The notes: generated by a model from the sequence alone, not told the origin. Positions 45,037 through 55,147 are shown, numbered from the stretch's first letter. The stretch: DNA of 64,000 bases from an uncultured Desulfobacter sp. (GCF_963664415.1 NZ_OY761445.1:3002501-3066500); one strand, 5' to 3'. Numbers and translations are program-made.

Positions 45037-46287
45037 CTAAAACATCTCGATGGCACAGGCCATTGAAACCCCGCCACCACCGCAAAGCGTGGCAAGACCT
45101 AAGCCCTTGCCTTTATGTTTCATGGCATAAACCAACGTGGTGATAATCCGGGCGCCTGTGGATCCGATGGGATGACCCAACCCAATGCCGGAACCGTTGA
45201 TATTGGTGATATCCCGGTTGAGGTTCAACTCTTTTTCACACCCCAGGTACTGGGCGGCAAAGGCTTCATTGACCTCAATCAAGTCAAAATCGTTGATGGT
45301 AATGCCGGATTTTGCCATCAGATCCTTAACGGCCGGAACCGGAGAAAGCCCCATGACCGAAGGATGGCAGGCCCCTATGCCTGTGGCTTTAATTTTTGCC
45401 ATGGGCGTCAGCCCCAGTGCTTTGGCCTTGTCTGCGGACATGATCACCATGCCCGTGGCACCGTCATTAATGCCCGAGGCATTACCGGCAGTGACCTTGC
45501 CAATTTTTGGAACAAATGCCGGGGGCAAGGCAGCAAGCTTTTCCAGGGTGATACCAGGCCTGAAATGTTCATCTTTATCAAAGATGACAGGATCTTTTTT
45601 ACGCCGTGGCACGTCAACAGGCACAATCTCATCGGCAAAGCTGCCGTCATTGGTGGCCCGTTCCGCATTGTTATGAGAACGAAGAGCCACCTCGTCCATC
45701 TCCGCCCTGCTGATGCCCAGAAGCTGAGCAACAAACTCTGCCGTGTGACCCATGATATAGGGTTGGCCCAAAAAATCGGCGGCAGGCGCCTGGGAAGTGT
45801 CCACAGGAGAGGTTTCATCAAAGGGCAAAAGCGTGGAGCCGCAATACAGAGAATGAATCAAGGCATCCACAAAACTGGTGTCCTGTAGACGGCATCCCCA
45901 GCGTGCTTTGGGTACGGCATAGGGCACACCGGACATATGTTCGGTGCCGCCGGCCAAAATGACATCGGCCATGCCAGCCTGGATCATGGCCATACCGGAC
46001 AAAACCGCTTCCATACCTGAAATGCATACCCGGTTAATGGTGACGGCTGGGACAGTATCGGGAATGCCGCCCATCAGCGCGGCCACCCGTGCGGTATTCA
46101 GGGTATCGTGGTGCTCCACACAGGTGCCGTAGCGAACATCATCAATGATGGCGGGATCGATCCCTGCCCGCTTGACGGCCTCTTTCATGGTAATACTGGC
46201 AAGATAGGCGCCGTTCAGATCTTTTAATGTGCCACCAAAAGCGCCTATGGCCGTTCGGCAGGCTGAAACAATGACAACGTCTTTCAT
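45037..46287 (-). CDS. acetyl-CoA C-acyltransferase (thiolase)
   Basis: A 416-residue thiolase. The nucleophilic Cys is in INRVCISGMEAVLSG (about 88). The C-terminal active-site elements are GIGLGHPIGSTGARI (His) and LCGGGGVSMA (Cys). NASGINDGATG is the usual substrate-loop signature. The enzyme joins two acetyl-CoA or cleaves 3-ketoacyl-CoA; the degradative or biosynthetic direction cannot be read. It starts 12 bases after the HD-domain gene stop on the same strand. Its TAG stop abuts family B repeat copy 2. Confidence 0.93.
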   Translation of the reverse strand: MKDVVIVSACRTAIGAFGGTLKDLNGAYLASITMKEAVKRAGIDPAIIDDVRYGTCVEHHDTLNTARVAALMGGIPDTVPAVTINRVCISGMEAVLSGMAMIQAGMADVILAGGTEHMSGVPYAVPKARWGCRLQDTSFVDALIHSLYCGSTLLPFDETSPVDTSQAPAADFLGQPYIMGHTAEFVAQLLGISRAEMDEVALRSHNNAERATNDGSFADEIVPVDVPRRKKDPVIFDKDEHFRPGITLEKLAALPPAFVPKIGKVTAGNASGINDGATGMVIMSADKAKALGLTPMAKIKATGIGACHPSVMGLSPVPAVKDLMAKSGITINDFDLIEVNEAFAAQYLGCEKELNLNRDITNINGSGIGLGHPIGSTGARIITTLVYAMKHKGKGLGLATLCGGGGVSMACAIEMF

Positions 46288-46299
46288 AAAATATCCTTT

Positions 46300-46854
46300 C
46301 TAAAGGCCGAATTCATCAGCCCAGGCGGAAAATCTCTTTGCATGGCCCGGATTAAGCTTTGCAAGGGATTTTTCAATTTTTTTCCGGGTCATGACCTTAT
46401 CTCTTTTCTTTGAACTTTTTGAATAGAATTTGTCTGCACAGCAGATGATTTTTTCTTCCAGGGTAACGGGCACCATGTCCCGGTGGGGCAGGGGTAAATC
46501 CGCTTGAACAATATTTTCAAGGGTGATGCCAGCCCCGGTATGACGTTCGGAAACCAAACCAAATTCCCGGGGCAGACCTAACCCGTCTAAAATCTCACGT
46601 CCAAGGAATCCATGACACACATAGGGATACTTACCGACACAGCCGATTTTTGGAGAACTGGTCTTAAAAATACCGATGTCATGAAGCATGGCCGCTTTTT
46701 CTATGAAATCCATGTCCGGATTCAGGTGGGCAACGCCCTTTGCGATCTCCAGACTCTTTTCAACCACCTGTCTGCTATGGTCCAACAAAAGGGCAAAAAG
46801 CGCTGACTCAGGATCATAAAACTGACGGATAATTTCCACTGGATCTATCGGCAT
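46300..46854 (-). CDS. HD-domain (HDIG) phosphohydrolase-like protein
   Basis: A 184-residue protein with the HD superfamily metal ligands: H in LLDHSRQVVE (about 25), HD in AAMLHDIGIFKTSS (about 57-58), H in YPYVCHGFLGREIL, and H in SERHTGAGI (about 104). The C-terminus is Lys-rich. The substrate could be a nucleotide or cyclic dinucleotide, but nothing in the sequence decides it. It lies between prfB and the thiolase on the same strand. Confidence 0.85.
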   Translation of the reverse strand: MPIDPVEIIRQFYDPESALFALLLDHSRQVVEKSLEIAKGVAHLNPDMDFIEKAAMLHDIGIFKTSSPKIGCVGKYPYVCHGFLGREILDGLGLPREFGLVSERHTGAGITLENIVQADLPLPHRDMVPVTLEEKIICCADKFYSKSSKKRDKVMTRKKIEKSLAKLNPGHAKRFSAWADEFGL

Positions 46855-46875
46855 AAAAAACTCAAAACATTCTAT

Positions 46876-47980
46876 TTAGTTACCCAAAACACCGGACATC
46901 AATACCCCCTCAATAAACGGATCAAGATCTCCGTTCAGCACCCGGTCCACATCTCCGATTTCAAGATCAATACGATGGTCTTTCACCATTCTGTAGGGAT
47001 GTAGCACATAGGAACGGATCTGGCTGCCCCAGGCATTATCATCCTTGCCGTCATGCAGGCTCTGCCTTTTTTGCTCCTGCTTTTGTTTTTCTATCTGATA
47101 AAGCCGGGATTTGAGCACTTTCATGGCAATCTCCCGGTTCCGGTGCTGGGAAGATTCCTGCTGACACTGAACCACGACGCCCGTGGGCGCATGGGTGATA
47201 CGTACAGCTGAACTGGTTTTGTTTACATGCTGACCGCCGGCCCCGCTGGCCCGGTACACGTCAATGCGCAGATCCCCTTCATCGATATCGATATTAATTT
47301 CATCCTTGATCTCCGGATAGACAAAGACTGCAGCAAAAGAGGTCTGTCGTTTACCTCCGGCGTTGAACGGGGAAATTCTCACCAGACGATGCACGCCGGA
47401 TTCGGCTTTCATGAATCCGTAACAGTTAGGGCCGGCGACATGCAGGGTTGCCCCCTTGATACCGGCTTCATCGCCCTCCTGAAAGTCGATGATCTGGCAT
47501 TTGTATCCCTTTTTATCAATCCACCGGGTATACATCCTGAACAGCATTTCCGCCCAGTCCTGGGAATCGGTTCCGCCGGCACCGGCATTGATGGAAACAA
47601 TCGCATCTCTGGCATCATCCTCCCCGTCAAGGGTAATCTCCAGGGAAAAGCGCTTTACCTTTTTCTCCAGCCGAGCCAGCATCTGACCGGCTTCCTGCTC
47701 AGCAGACTTGTCCGACTCCTCTTTTGCCAGTTCCAGCATCACCTCCACATCTTCAATGTCTGAAAATATGCCATTACAGGTATCAATAACACCAGCGATG
47801 GAGGTACGCTCCTTTAACATCTCAGTGGCCTTGTCCGCATCATTCCAGAAATCTTCTTTGGCAATGAGCAACTCAAGTTCCCGAAGCCGTTTTTCCTTTA
47901 TAGGGAGGTCAAAGATACTCCTTAAGCTGGTTGGCTTTAGCAGTGATGGAAGAGATGATCTGTTTGTATTCGACACTCAT
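46876..47980 (-). CDS. prfB: peptide chain release factor 2, made by programmed +1 frameshift
   Basis: The zero frame begins at the ATG at 47980 (MSVEYKQIISSITAKANQLK) and stops at a TGA at 47909-47911, codon 24. Translation resumes in the +1 frame as DLPIKEKRLRELELL, and the rest is a full RF2. It has the GGQ motif in ASGAGGQHVNKTSS and the stop-codon-recognising stretch before it. RF2 releases peptides at UGA and UAA. The site is self-regulatory: low RF2 lets ribosomes pause at UGA and shift. The start shares one base with the lnt stop (TAATG). The total is about 367 residues, the normal RF2 length. Confidence 0.97.
47908..47923 (-). promoter_or_regulatory. prfB programmed frameshift site
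   Basis: On the minus strand the order is AAGGAG, TAT, CTT, TGA, C. The internal Shine-Dalgarno-like AAGGAG stands three bases before the CTT slippery codon, followed by TGA-C, exactly the arrangement known from Escherichia coli prfB. Confidence 0.95.
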
Positions 47981-49539
47981 TATAAAAATCTCCTAAATTT
48001 TTTTCTCACGAGTTCTATCACAATAATCAAAAAGAATGCAACCAGGCAGGCTTTGGCGGCAAAATCCCCGTGACGGGTATAAAATGTTGTGCCGGACAAA
48101 ACCGGCACCTGCCGGGTACGGGCACAGGCCGTAAAAATATCTGTTTTCTCAAGGATGGTGCCGGAAGGGTCAACAAACCCGGAGATGCCTGTATTTGCCG
48201 CCCGAATCACACTGCGCCGATTTTCAACGGCCCTGAACACGGAAATGGAAAAATGCTGAAGCGCAGCCTGGGTCCGGCCGAACCAGGCGTCATTGGTCAT
48301 AGTGGTTAACATATCTGCGCCATTGAGTACAAAGTCCCTGGCAATATTGGGGAAAAGGATCTCAAAACAGATTAATACCCCGGTTGTACCCGTACCGAAT
48401 TTTAACGGCACCGGCCCGGTTTCGCCCTTTGAGAAATCACCGGCACCGGCTGTCAATTTTTTGGCAAACCAAAGCAGGTCGTTAAAGGGCACGTACTCAC
48501 CAAAAGGCACCAGATGATGTTTGTCATAATAACCCGTTGGCAGGGCAAGTGGAGAGAGCATACAGGCCCGGTTATAATACAGGAACCCATGATCCGAAGG
48601 CTGGGCGGCAGGAATGCCGATCAAAAAAAAAGCATCGGCCTTTCTGATCATGGCATCCACCCGGCTCGAAGGGACAGGATCCATGCCGTAATAAAAGGGC
48701 ACAGCCGTTTCCGGCCATACCACAAGATCACAGGGGACCGCCTGGAGGGATAACCGGGAATATCGGTCTATGGTTTCATCGATAAATGCCTTATCCCATT
48801 TCCGGTCCTGGGAGATGTTGGCCTGGATAACAGCAACTTGTCGGGAAGGAGCTTCTTTGATCTGTCCACAGATATTTGCCAGTTCAAAATGGCCGTAAAT
48901 AAATGCCAGACACATCAAAACCATTGCAAGGCTTACGCCGGCCATATTCTTTTTCCCAGGCCATGCCCTCTGGAAAACAGCCCTGAAAGCAGTCACCACT
49001 ACGCCATTGGCAAGCACCAACAAAAAGGAAATCCCCAAAACCCCGAAGGTATCCGCCGCTTGAATCAACACAAGATTAGGGTACTGGCTGTAACCCAGCA
49101 ATCCCCAGGGAAAGCCGGAGAACGCATACATCCGGATATATTCCAGGGCCACCCAGGCCACAGCCCCCCAGAAGGGAACAAGGCCTTGGGGAACAGGTAT
49201 TTTTTTCATGGCCAGGGCAAAAACGCCCATATAGACAGACAGATAAAAAATCAGGAGCAATAGGCAGGACAAGGCAGCAAAAGGATTTATACCGCCGTAT
49301 TTTATCAGGGTGGGACAAATCCAGTAGATCAGGGGGAGATAAAAGCCGATCCCCGTGGCAATGCCGGCATAAAAAGCCCGCTTTGAACCCAGCCGGTCAA
49401 TGGAAAGCCATAACGGTACCAGGGCGAAAAAGGCAGTCCAATAGAGGCCGGGATACGGGAATGCAGCAAAGAGTATTAGCCCGCCAGCAAATGCGGGCAA
49501 AAGTGATAATAAAATACCGCATATGGTTCTGAATTGCAT
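47980..49539 (-). CDS. lnt: apolipoprotein N-acyltransferase
   Basis: A 519-residue inner-membrane protein. Six or more N-terminal helices come first (about 10-210), then a periplasmic nitrilase-like (CN_hydrolase) domain (about 230-480). The catalytic triad is E in VVWPETAVPFYY, K in DKHHLVPFGEYVPF and C in GVLICFEILFP. A final C-terminal helix follows. It adds the third acyl chain to lipoproteins, which fits the lipoproteins in this window. Its stop overlaps the prfB start by one base, so the two are coupled. Confidence 0.95.
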   Translation of the reverse strand: MQFRTICGILLSLLPAFAGGLILFAAFPYPGLYWTAFFALVPLWLSIDRLGSKRAFYAGIATGIGFYLPLIYWICPTLIKYGGINPFAALSCLLLLIFYLSVYMGVFALAMKKIPVPQGLVPFWGAVAWVALEYIRMYAFSGFPWGLLGYSQYPNLVLIQAADTFGVLGISFLLVLANGVVVTAFRAVFQRAWPGKKNMAGVSLAMVLMCLAFIYGHFELANICGQIKEAPSRQVAVIQANISQDRKWDKAFIDETIDRYSRLSLQAVPCDLVVWPETAVPFYYGMDPVPSSRVDAMIRKADAFFLIGIPAAQPSDHGFLYYNRACMLSPLALPTGYYDKHHLVPFGEYVPFNDLLWFAKKLTAGAGDFSKGETGPVPLKFGTGTTGVLICFEILFPNIARDFVLNGADMLTTMTNDAWFGRTQAALQHFSISVFRAVENRRSVIRAANTGISGFVDPSGTILEKTDIFTACARTRQVPVLSGTTFYTRHGDFAAKACLVAFFLIIVIELVRKKFRRFL

Positions 49540-49619
49540 TTAGGGTGACCTTAATTAAAAATTCTGGTATATCTAACAGATAACTTAAGCATTCGTCAAT
49601 TTTTAGAAGGCAGTATTTT

Positions 49620-51233
49620 ATGACCCAGGGGCATGATCGTACATCTTCTGACTGTAAACTGACTCAACAGGACGAATCTGACTGGAAATCCCCTACGTCT
49701 ATGGGGTCAGATTTTTTCTCCCGGAAAAATATTAAAAATGTATTAATTTACGCCCCTGTAGGCATCTGTATTCTTCAACGCACCAAAATAGTTTGGGCAA
49801 ACCCTGCCTGTTACGCCATGACCGGCCATGAACACCGCAGCCTGGAAGGCAAATCCGCCAGGACACTTTTCCCTACGGATAAAGAATTTAAGCGTGTGTA
49901 TGATATCTTTATCACAGCAATTGCCCGGGCAGGATCGGCCACTGTTGACTCCCGGTTGTCACGGGTGGACGACACCGCCTTTGACTGCCGCTTTCGAGCC
50001 TGCTGGCTGGACCCCGGTGATCATTCCCAGGGCCTGTTGACCACCGTATCGGATATTACGGAAATCAATTCCGAACAGATCAGGGAAAATCAGGTCCGTA
50101 AAATGGAAGCCATTGGTGTGCTTGCCGGTGGCATATCCCATGACTTTAACAATCTGCTCATGGCTCTTCAGGGACATTTATCCCTGATGGGGGTCAATCG
50201 TGACCGGCCCGAAAAAATCCAAGATCACATTCGCCAGATGAAGCGGCTGATTGAAGCGGCCGCGGAAATTACCGGCAGCCTTTTAGGGTTTGCCCGCGGG
50301 GGCAAGTACCAGGTTGAACCCCTGGATATTAACCAGGTCGTAAACATGGCCCTCACGGTTTTCCAGTTGGGGGAAAAAAATATGGTCATTGAAAAAAAAA
50401 CGGGACCGGATCTTCACAAAATAAACGGGGACCGTTCCCAGCTTGAACAGGTGCTGCTCAATCTTCTGGTTAATGGTTCCCAGGCCATGGTGGACGGCGG
50501 TACGCTTACCATAGAGACCCGAAATATTACTATTGAGGATACCAACGGCTTCCATTTTGAGGTGAAACCCGGTGCATACGTGGAAATCAGTGTCCAGGAT
50601 ACCGGAATCGGCATGGATCAAGCCACTTTGAAAAAGATTTTTGACCCGTTCTTCTCCACCAAAACGCTCGAAGATACAAAAGGCAGAGGGTTAGGGCTGT
50701 CAACGGTATTCGGCATTGTGAAAAACCACGGGGGGTTCATCACCGTAGAGAGCCAAAAAAATGCCGGATCCATATTCAGGGTGGCACTGCCAGGTTTGAT
50801 CCCGGAGGATGTTCAACCTGTTGAAGAGGACAACGACACATTTGATCTCATGCCCAAAGGCGGGGAAACTGTTCTTATTGTGGATGACGAGGATGAAGTC
50901 CTCGAAGTGGGGGTAAGTATTCTCGACGCCTTGGGATACCAGGTACTCCAGGCCCGCAACGGCAGAGAATGTCTGGATTTGGTAACAGAGCACCCGGGCA
51001 AAATTGCGCTGGTCATCCTTGATCTGATCATGCCGGTCATGGATGGCAGGGAGACGTTTTATCAAATTCAAAAAATAGCTCCTGACATAAAGATGCTCAT
51101 TTCCAGTGGAACCCGCATAGATGAAGAGACAAAAAGGATGCTTCGTGACGGATGCCACAGTTTTTTACAAAAGCCTTTTTCCATGGACAGGCTTTCAAGG
51201 GTGATGCGCGAGATACTTGACAAACCGGTCTGA
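49620..51233 (+). CDS. PAS-domain hybrid histidine kinase with C-terminal receiver
   Basis: A 537-residue cytoplasmic kinase with no membrane segment. A PAS domain (about 40-150) has LIYAPVGICILQRTKIVWAN. The phospho-acceptor site is GISHDFNNLLMAL (His about 174), the HisKA type with NtrB-like sequence. The HATPase motifs are LLNLLVNGSQAM, VQDTGIGMD and GRGLGLSTV. A receiver domain (about 415-537) has DDED at its acidic pocket and the phospho-Asp in VILDLIMPV (about 468). It reads towards hsp20 and lon, 120 bases ahead, but there is no sign of a shared operon. Confidence 0.92.
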   Translation: MTQGHDRTSSDCKLTQQDESDWKSPTSMGSDFFSRKNIKNVLIYAPVGICILQRTKIVWANPACYAMTGHEHRSLEGKSARTLFPTDKEFKRVYDIFITAIARAGSATVDSRLSRVDDTAFDCRFRACWLDPGDHSQGLLTTVSDITEINSEQIRENQVRKMEAIGVLAGGISHDFNNLLMALQGHLSLMGVNRDRPEKIQDHIRQMKRLIEAAAEITGSLLGFARGGKYQVEPLDINQVVNMALTVFQLGEKNMVIEKKTGPDLHKINGDRSQLEQVLLNLLVNGSQAMVDGGTLTIETRNITIEDTNGFHFEVKPGAYVEISVQDTGIGMDQATLKKIFDPFFSTKTLEDTKGRGLGLSTVFGIVKNHGGFITVESQKNAGSIFRVALPGLIPEDVQPVEEDNDTFDLMPKGGETVLIVDDEDEVLEVGVSILDALGYQVLQARNGRECLDLVTEHPGKIALVILDLIMPVMDGRETFYQIQKIAPDIKMLISSGTRIDEETKRMLRDGCHSFLQKPFSMDRLSRVMREILDKPV

Positions 51234-51354
51234 TAACCATTTAATTTTTAAAGCGCTTTACAACTTTTCCGCCAGATGGTAATCTGACAGAATTGATTAA
51301 GGGACAGGTTAGCAGTATTCAGGGTGGTTCCCTTCCCATTATCAGGAGTATGTT

Positions 51355-51792
51355 ATGGAACAAATAGAAATTCGATTTGGGAATCATATTGAAACACCAG
51401 CCACAGAAGAGATGTTTCAATCCGTTAATCCCATGTTCTGCTTTTCAAAACGAATCTGGCGCCCCCAGATGGATATTTTTGAAACCAGGGATGAAATCAT
51501 TATCCAAGCAGAAATCGCAGGTGTTTCCAAGGAAAATATGGTTGTTGAACTCTCGGATAAGGCCGTAAAAATTTCCGGAGTGCGTAAAAGCAGCCAGCCT
51601 GATCCCACAGCTACCTACAGGCTTGCAGAAATCCAATTCGGTCGGTTTGAGCGGGTTTTGTATCTGCCCAGCGTCATTGACATGAAAAAAGTATCTGCGT
51701 CGTATGCCAACGGGTTTCTGGAACTGAAATTAGGAAAACAGCTTAAGACAAATTATTCTTCGGAACAAAAAATGCCCATTGATTTTTTATAG
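51355..51792 (+). CDS. Hsp20/alpha-crystallin small heat-shock protein
   Basis: A 145-residue small heat-shock protein. The alpha-crystallin domain runs about 33-135 (RPQMDIFETRDEIIIQAEIA, VELSDKAVKISGVRK, RFERVLYLPSVIDMKKVSAS, ANGFLELKLGK). It prevents aggregation of unfolded proteins without ATP. AGGAG precedes the ATG at a fair distance. lon follows 196 bases downstream, past a family A repeat. The pairing of hsp20 with lon suggests a shared protein-quality-control role. I could not identify a clear heat-shock promoter. Confidence 0.93.
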   Translation: MEQIEIRFGNHIETPATEEMFQSVNPMFCFSKRIWRPQMDIFETRDEIIIQAEIAGVSKENMVVELSDKAVKISGVRKSSQPDPTATYRLAEIQFGRFERVLYLPSVIDMKKVSASYANGFLELKLGKQLKTNYSSEQKMPIDFL

Positions 51793-51880
51793 CAACCATG
51801 GGATAGATCCAATTCTATTGATACCCGGGTGTGGCCCCCCCCCAAAAAAAATATAAAAACCCATGGGCCAGTCGATTATA

Positions 51881-51973
51881 TATAACGGCCACGGGCCGTC
51901 CTTGGTCTATCTACATATAGGCCTCGGCCCATAACAAACGTTGAAAAATCTGTGCAGGTTACACCGATTTTCA
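51881..51973 (+). repeat. family A two-hairpin repeat, copy 3 (diverged)
   Basis: The most diverged copy. Hairpin 1 is GGGCCG (about 51893) with CGGCCC (about 51925). Hairpin 2 is GAAAAATCTGTG with ACACCGATTTTC (about 51942-51972). Relative to copy 1 the stems keep base pairs while the bases differ (GGGCT/AGCCC against GGGCC/GGCCC). It ends about 16 bases before the lon start codon, so hairpin 2 lies in the lon leader. Confidence 0.6.
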
Positions 51974-51988
51974 TAAAAAGGAATACGA

Positions 51989-54340
51989 ATGGATGAATTA
52001 AACCATCCCTCCGTCCCCATCACCACTGACGACATACCTGACGAACTTCCCATTCTTCCCATAGTGGATACCAATCTGTTTCCCAAAATGGTGTTGCCCC
52101 TGGTTTTAATTCAAAAAGAGGCCATTGACCTCATTGACGATGCCATGTCCGGAAACCGCATGCTTGGCCTTCTGCTGTCAAAGCGCTCGGATATTGATTC
52201 CAGGCATACTGCCGAAGACCTGTGCCGCATTGGTACCGTCGCCGTAATCCTTAAAATGTCTAAAATGGAAGACGAAAAGGCCCAGCTGCTTATCCAAGGC
52301 CTCAACCGGTTCAAGGTAGTAGAATTCCTTGAAAACCATGATTATATGCATGCCGGTATTTCAGTTCTTAAAAGCCGTAACAACGAAAGGAACAAAGAAA
52401 ATCGGGCACTGATGGCCAATATTGTTGAACAGTACGAAAAGATCGTGGCGCTTTCGCCGGGACTGCCTGCAGAAATAAGTCAAATGGTCAAAACCCTGCA
52501 GGAACCCAGCGCACTTGCGGACATGGTCGCCTCCACCATAAACGCTCCGGTGAATGAAAAGCAAAAGGTTCTTGAACTGATTGATGTAAACCGACGTTTG
52601 AAAAAGGTTACCCGCCTGGTCAACGACCAGCTTGATATTCTGGAGATGGGGTCTAAAATTCAAAGTCAGGTCAGAGAGGACATGGACAAGCGCCAGCGCG
52701 AATACTATCTGCGCCGGCAGCTCAAAGCAATTAAAGAAGAACTTGGTGAAGCCGACCAGGAATCGGTGGAAATCCGGGAATACAGAACATTGATCCGGAA
52801 CAATCCCATGCCCGAAGCGGCCACAAAAGAAGCCGAGCGAGAGCTGGAGCGTCTGGCAAGAATGCACCCATCATCTTCCGAATATGTCGTATCATCCACC
52901 TATCTGGACTGGCTGACCTCTCTGCCCTGGAACGAATTTGCCGAAAATCGGCTGGATATTGCCAAGGCCAGAAAGATTCTGGACCAGGACCATTACGGCC
53001 TTGAAAAGCCCAAAAAACGGATATTGGAATTTCTGGCTGTGCGTAAACTCAAAAAAGATTCAAAAGGCCCGATACTGTGCTTTTCAGGACCTCCCGGCAC
53101 GGGGAAAACCTCGCTGGGACAATCCATTGCCAGGGCCCTGGGCCGGGAATTTGTCCGTATTGCCTTAGGCGGCGTCAGGGATGAAGCTGAAATCCGGGGA
53201 CACCGGCGGACCTATGTAGGTGCCATGCCGGGCCGGATCATCCAGTATTTAAGAACGGCCGGGGAAAAAAATCCCGTATTCATGCTGGATGAAATTGACA
53301 AGGTCGATTCCTCCTACCACGGAGACCCCTCTTCCGCCCTGCTTGAAGTACTTGATCCGGAGCAGAATCAGCATTTTGTTGACCACTACCTGGATGTTCC
53401 CTTTGATTTATCCGATGTCATGTTTTTGACAACAGCCAATGTGCTGCACACCATCCCCCCACCCCTGCGGGACCGAATGGAGATTCTGGAACTCACCGGG
53501 TATACCCAGGAGGAAAAACTTAAAATTGCCACCCGGTATATCATACCTAAACAGCGGGAGGCCAACGGCATCAATTCCGGCCAGATCAAAATAACCCCGG
53601 GTGCGATCAAACAGATTATTTCCGGATACACCAGGGAATCAGGTTTACGCAACCTGGAGCGTCAGATTGGCACCGTATGCCGGGGGGTTGCCGCTAAAAT
53701 CGCCGAAGACCAGGTGGAAAGCCTGACCATTGGCCGCAAAGAGCTTCCCGAATACCTGGGTCCCATCCAGAATATGCCTGATATGGCCGCCCAAATTAAA
53801 GTGCCGGGAGTAGCCGTGGGGCTTGCCTGGACCTCTGTGGGAGGAGAGGTGCTTTTTGTGGAAGCCGTGGCCATGAAAGGCAACAAAGGCCTGACACTCA
53901 CCGGGCAACTCGGGGATATCATGAAGGAATCCGCATCCACCGCCCTAAGCTTTATCCGGTCCAATGCTGACCGGCTGGCCGTGGAGGAGACCTTTTTTGA
54001 GACCCATGATATCCACATTCATGTGCCCGAAGGGTCCATTCCAAAGGACGGCCCTTCTGCGGGAGTAACCATGCTTACCGCCCTTACCTCCCTGATCACC
54101 AAAAAAAAAGTAAAATCCCGGCTGGCCATGACCGGAGAGATTACCCTTAGGGGTGAGGTTCTGCCTGTGGGAGGCATCAAAGATAAAGTCATTGCAGCGC
54201 ACAGGGCCGGCATCCGTTCTTTGATTCTCCCGCTGTGGAATGAAAAAGACATGGAAGATGTGCCCGAGCATATTAAATCCACCATGACCTTCTACTTCAC
54301 TGATAAAATGAAAGAGGTGCTTGATACGGCCCTGGAATAA
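51989..54340 (+). CDS. lon: ATP-dependent protease Lon
   Basis: A 783-residue Lon (LonA). The N-terminal substrate-binding domain (about 20-210) opens with LPILPIVDTNLFPKMVLPLV. The AAA+ module has Walker A SGPPGTGKTSLG (about 366) and Walker B VFMLDEIDKVD. The C-terminal Ser-Lys protease has the Ser in PKDGPSAGVTMLTAL (about 689) and the Lys in GGIKDKVIAAHRAG (about 732). It degrades misfolded and regulatory proteins in the cytosol. AAAAAGGA stands before the ATG. rlpA starts 3 bases after its stop. Confidence 0.97.
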   Translation: MDELNHPSVPITTDDIPDELPILPIVDTNLFPKMVLPLVLIQKEAIDLIDDAMSGNRMLGLLLSKRSDIDSRHTAEDLCRIGTVAVILKMSKMEDEKAQLLIQGLNRFKVVEFLENHDYMHAGISVLKSRNNERNKENRALMANIVEQYEKIVALSPGLPAEISQMVKTLQEPSALADMVASTINAPVNEKQKVLELIDVNRRLKKVTRLVNDQLDILEMGSKIQSQVREDMDKRQREYYLRRQLKAIKEELGEADQESVEIREYRTLIRNNPMPEAATKEAERELERLARMHPSSSEYVVSSTYLDWLTSLPWNEFAENRLDIAKARKILDQDHYGLEKPKKRILEFLAVRKLKKDSKGPILCFSGPPGTGKTSLGQSIARALGREFVRIALGGVRDEAEIRGHRRTYVGAMPGRIIQYLRTAGEKNPVFMLDEIDKVDSSYHGDPSSALLEVLDPEQNQHFVDHYLDVPFDLSDVMFLTTANVLHTIPPPLRDRMEILELTGYTQEEKLKIATRYIIPKQREANGINSGQIKITPGAIKQIISGYTRESGLRNLERQIGTVCRGVAAKIAEDQVESLTIGRKELPEYLGPIQNMPDMAAQIKVPGVAVGLAWTSVGGEVLFVEAVAMKGNKGLTLTGQLGDIMKESASTALSFIRSNADRLAVEETFFETHDIHIHVPEGSIPKDGPSAGVTMLTALTSLITKKKVKSRLAMTGEITLRGEVLPVGGIKDKVIAAHRAGIRSLILPLWNEKDMEDVPEHIKSTMTFYFTDKMKEVLDTALE

Positions 54341-54343
54341 AAA

Positions 54344-55138
54344 ATGATATTTTGTATGAACTATACGACCCGGACATTAATGCCGGCCTTTATTTTCTGT
54401 CTTACCGTTGCCATTTCCGGGTGCGGTGCCGGAAACTATAATTCGGGGCACAACAGACCCGATGACAAACGTTACCACAGCACCGAAGCCACCCAGCGCC
54501 CCTATCGCATTGCAGGAAAACATTATTACCCCATAGCCTCGGCCAACGGGTATGTGGAAAAAGGACGCGCCTCCTGGTACGGCAGAAAATTCCACGGACG
54601 AAAAACCTCCAACGGTGAAACCTACAATATGTACGCCATGACCGCAGCCCACAAAACTCTTCCCATGAACACATGGGTCCGGGTTGAGAACCTGGACAAC
54701 GGCAGGGACATCACCGTACGCATCAATGACCGGGGACCATTTGTGGCCGGCAGGATTATCGACCTGTCATACACGGGCGCCCAGCGCTTAGGGCTCGTGG
54801 GGCCCGGTACCGCCCGGGTAAAGGTGACGGCCCTTGGAAAGGCAACAGCCTATTCCAAAAAAGACCACACGCCTGTAAACTTTAAACCCGTGGATTACTG
54901 GAAAGGTAATTTTACGGTGCAGGTCGGTGCCTTCAAGGTGAGAACCAATGCGGAAAAATACCGGATCAAATTGTCAAAAAACTATCTGAACGCCCATGTT
55001 GTTCCCTATGTGGATTACCGGGGAGAGTTTCATCGAGTGAGAATTGGTAAATTCAATAACCTTAATGATGCAGTCACGTTCAGCGAAAGATTGATGGCCC
55101 AAGAAGGCTTTACCCATACCTTTGCCGTAGCTGAGTAA
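54344..55138 (+). CDS. rlpA: RlpA septal lytic transglycosylase, lipoprotein
   Basis: A 264-residue lipoprotein. The signal peptide ends in a lipobox ISGC (about residue 27). The double-psi beta-barrel domain runs about 66-155 (GRASWYGRKFHGRKTSNGET, RINDRGPFVAGRIIDLSY, with the catalytic Asp). A C-terminal SPOR domain (about 188-262, FTVQVGAFKVRTNAEKY) binds denuded septal glycan. In other bacteria RlpA cleaves naked glycan strands at the septum. The gene lies only 3 bases after lon and 9 before the GmhB-like gene. Confidence 0.93.
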   Translation: MIFCMNYTTRTLMPAFIFCLTVAISGCGAGNYNSGHNRPDDKRYHSTEATQRPYRIAGKHYYPIASANGYVEKGRASWYGRKFHGRKTSNGETYNMYAMTAAHKTLPMNTWVRVENLDNGRDITVRINDRGPFVAGRIIDLSYTGAQRLGLVGPGTARVKVTALGKATAYSKKDHTPVNFKPVDYWKGNFTVQVGAFKVRTNAEKYRIKLSKNYLNAHVVPYVDYRGEFHRVRIGKFNNLNDAVTFSERLMAQEGFTHTFAVAE

Positions 55139-55147
55139 TTAAAGACA

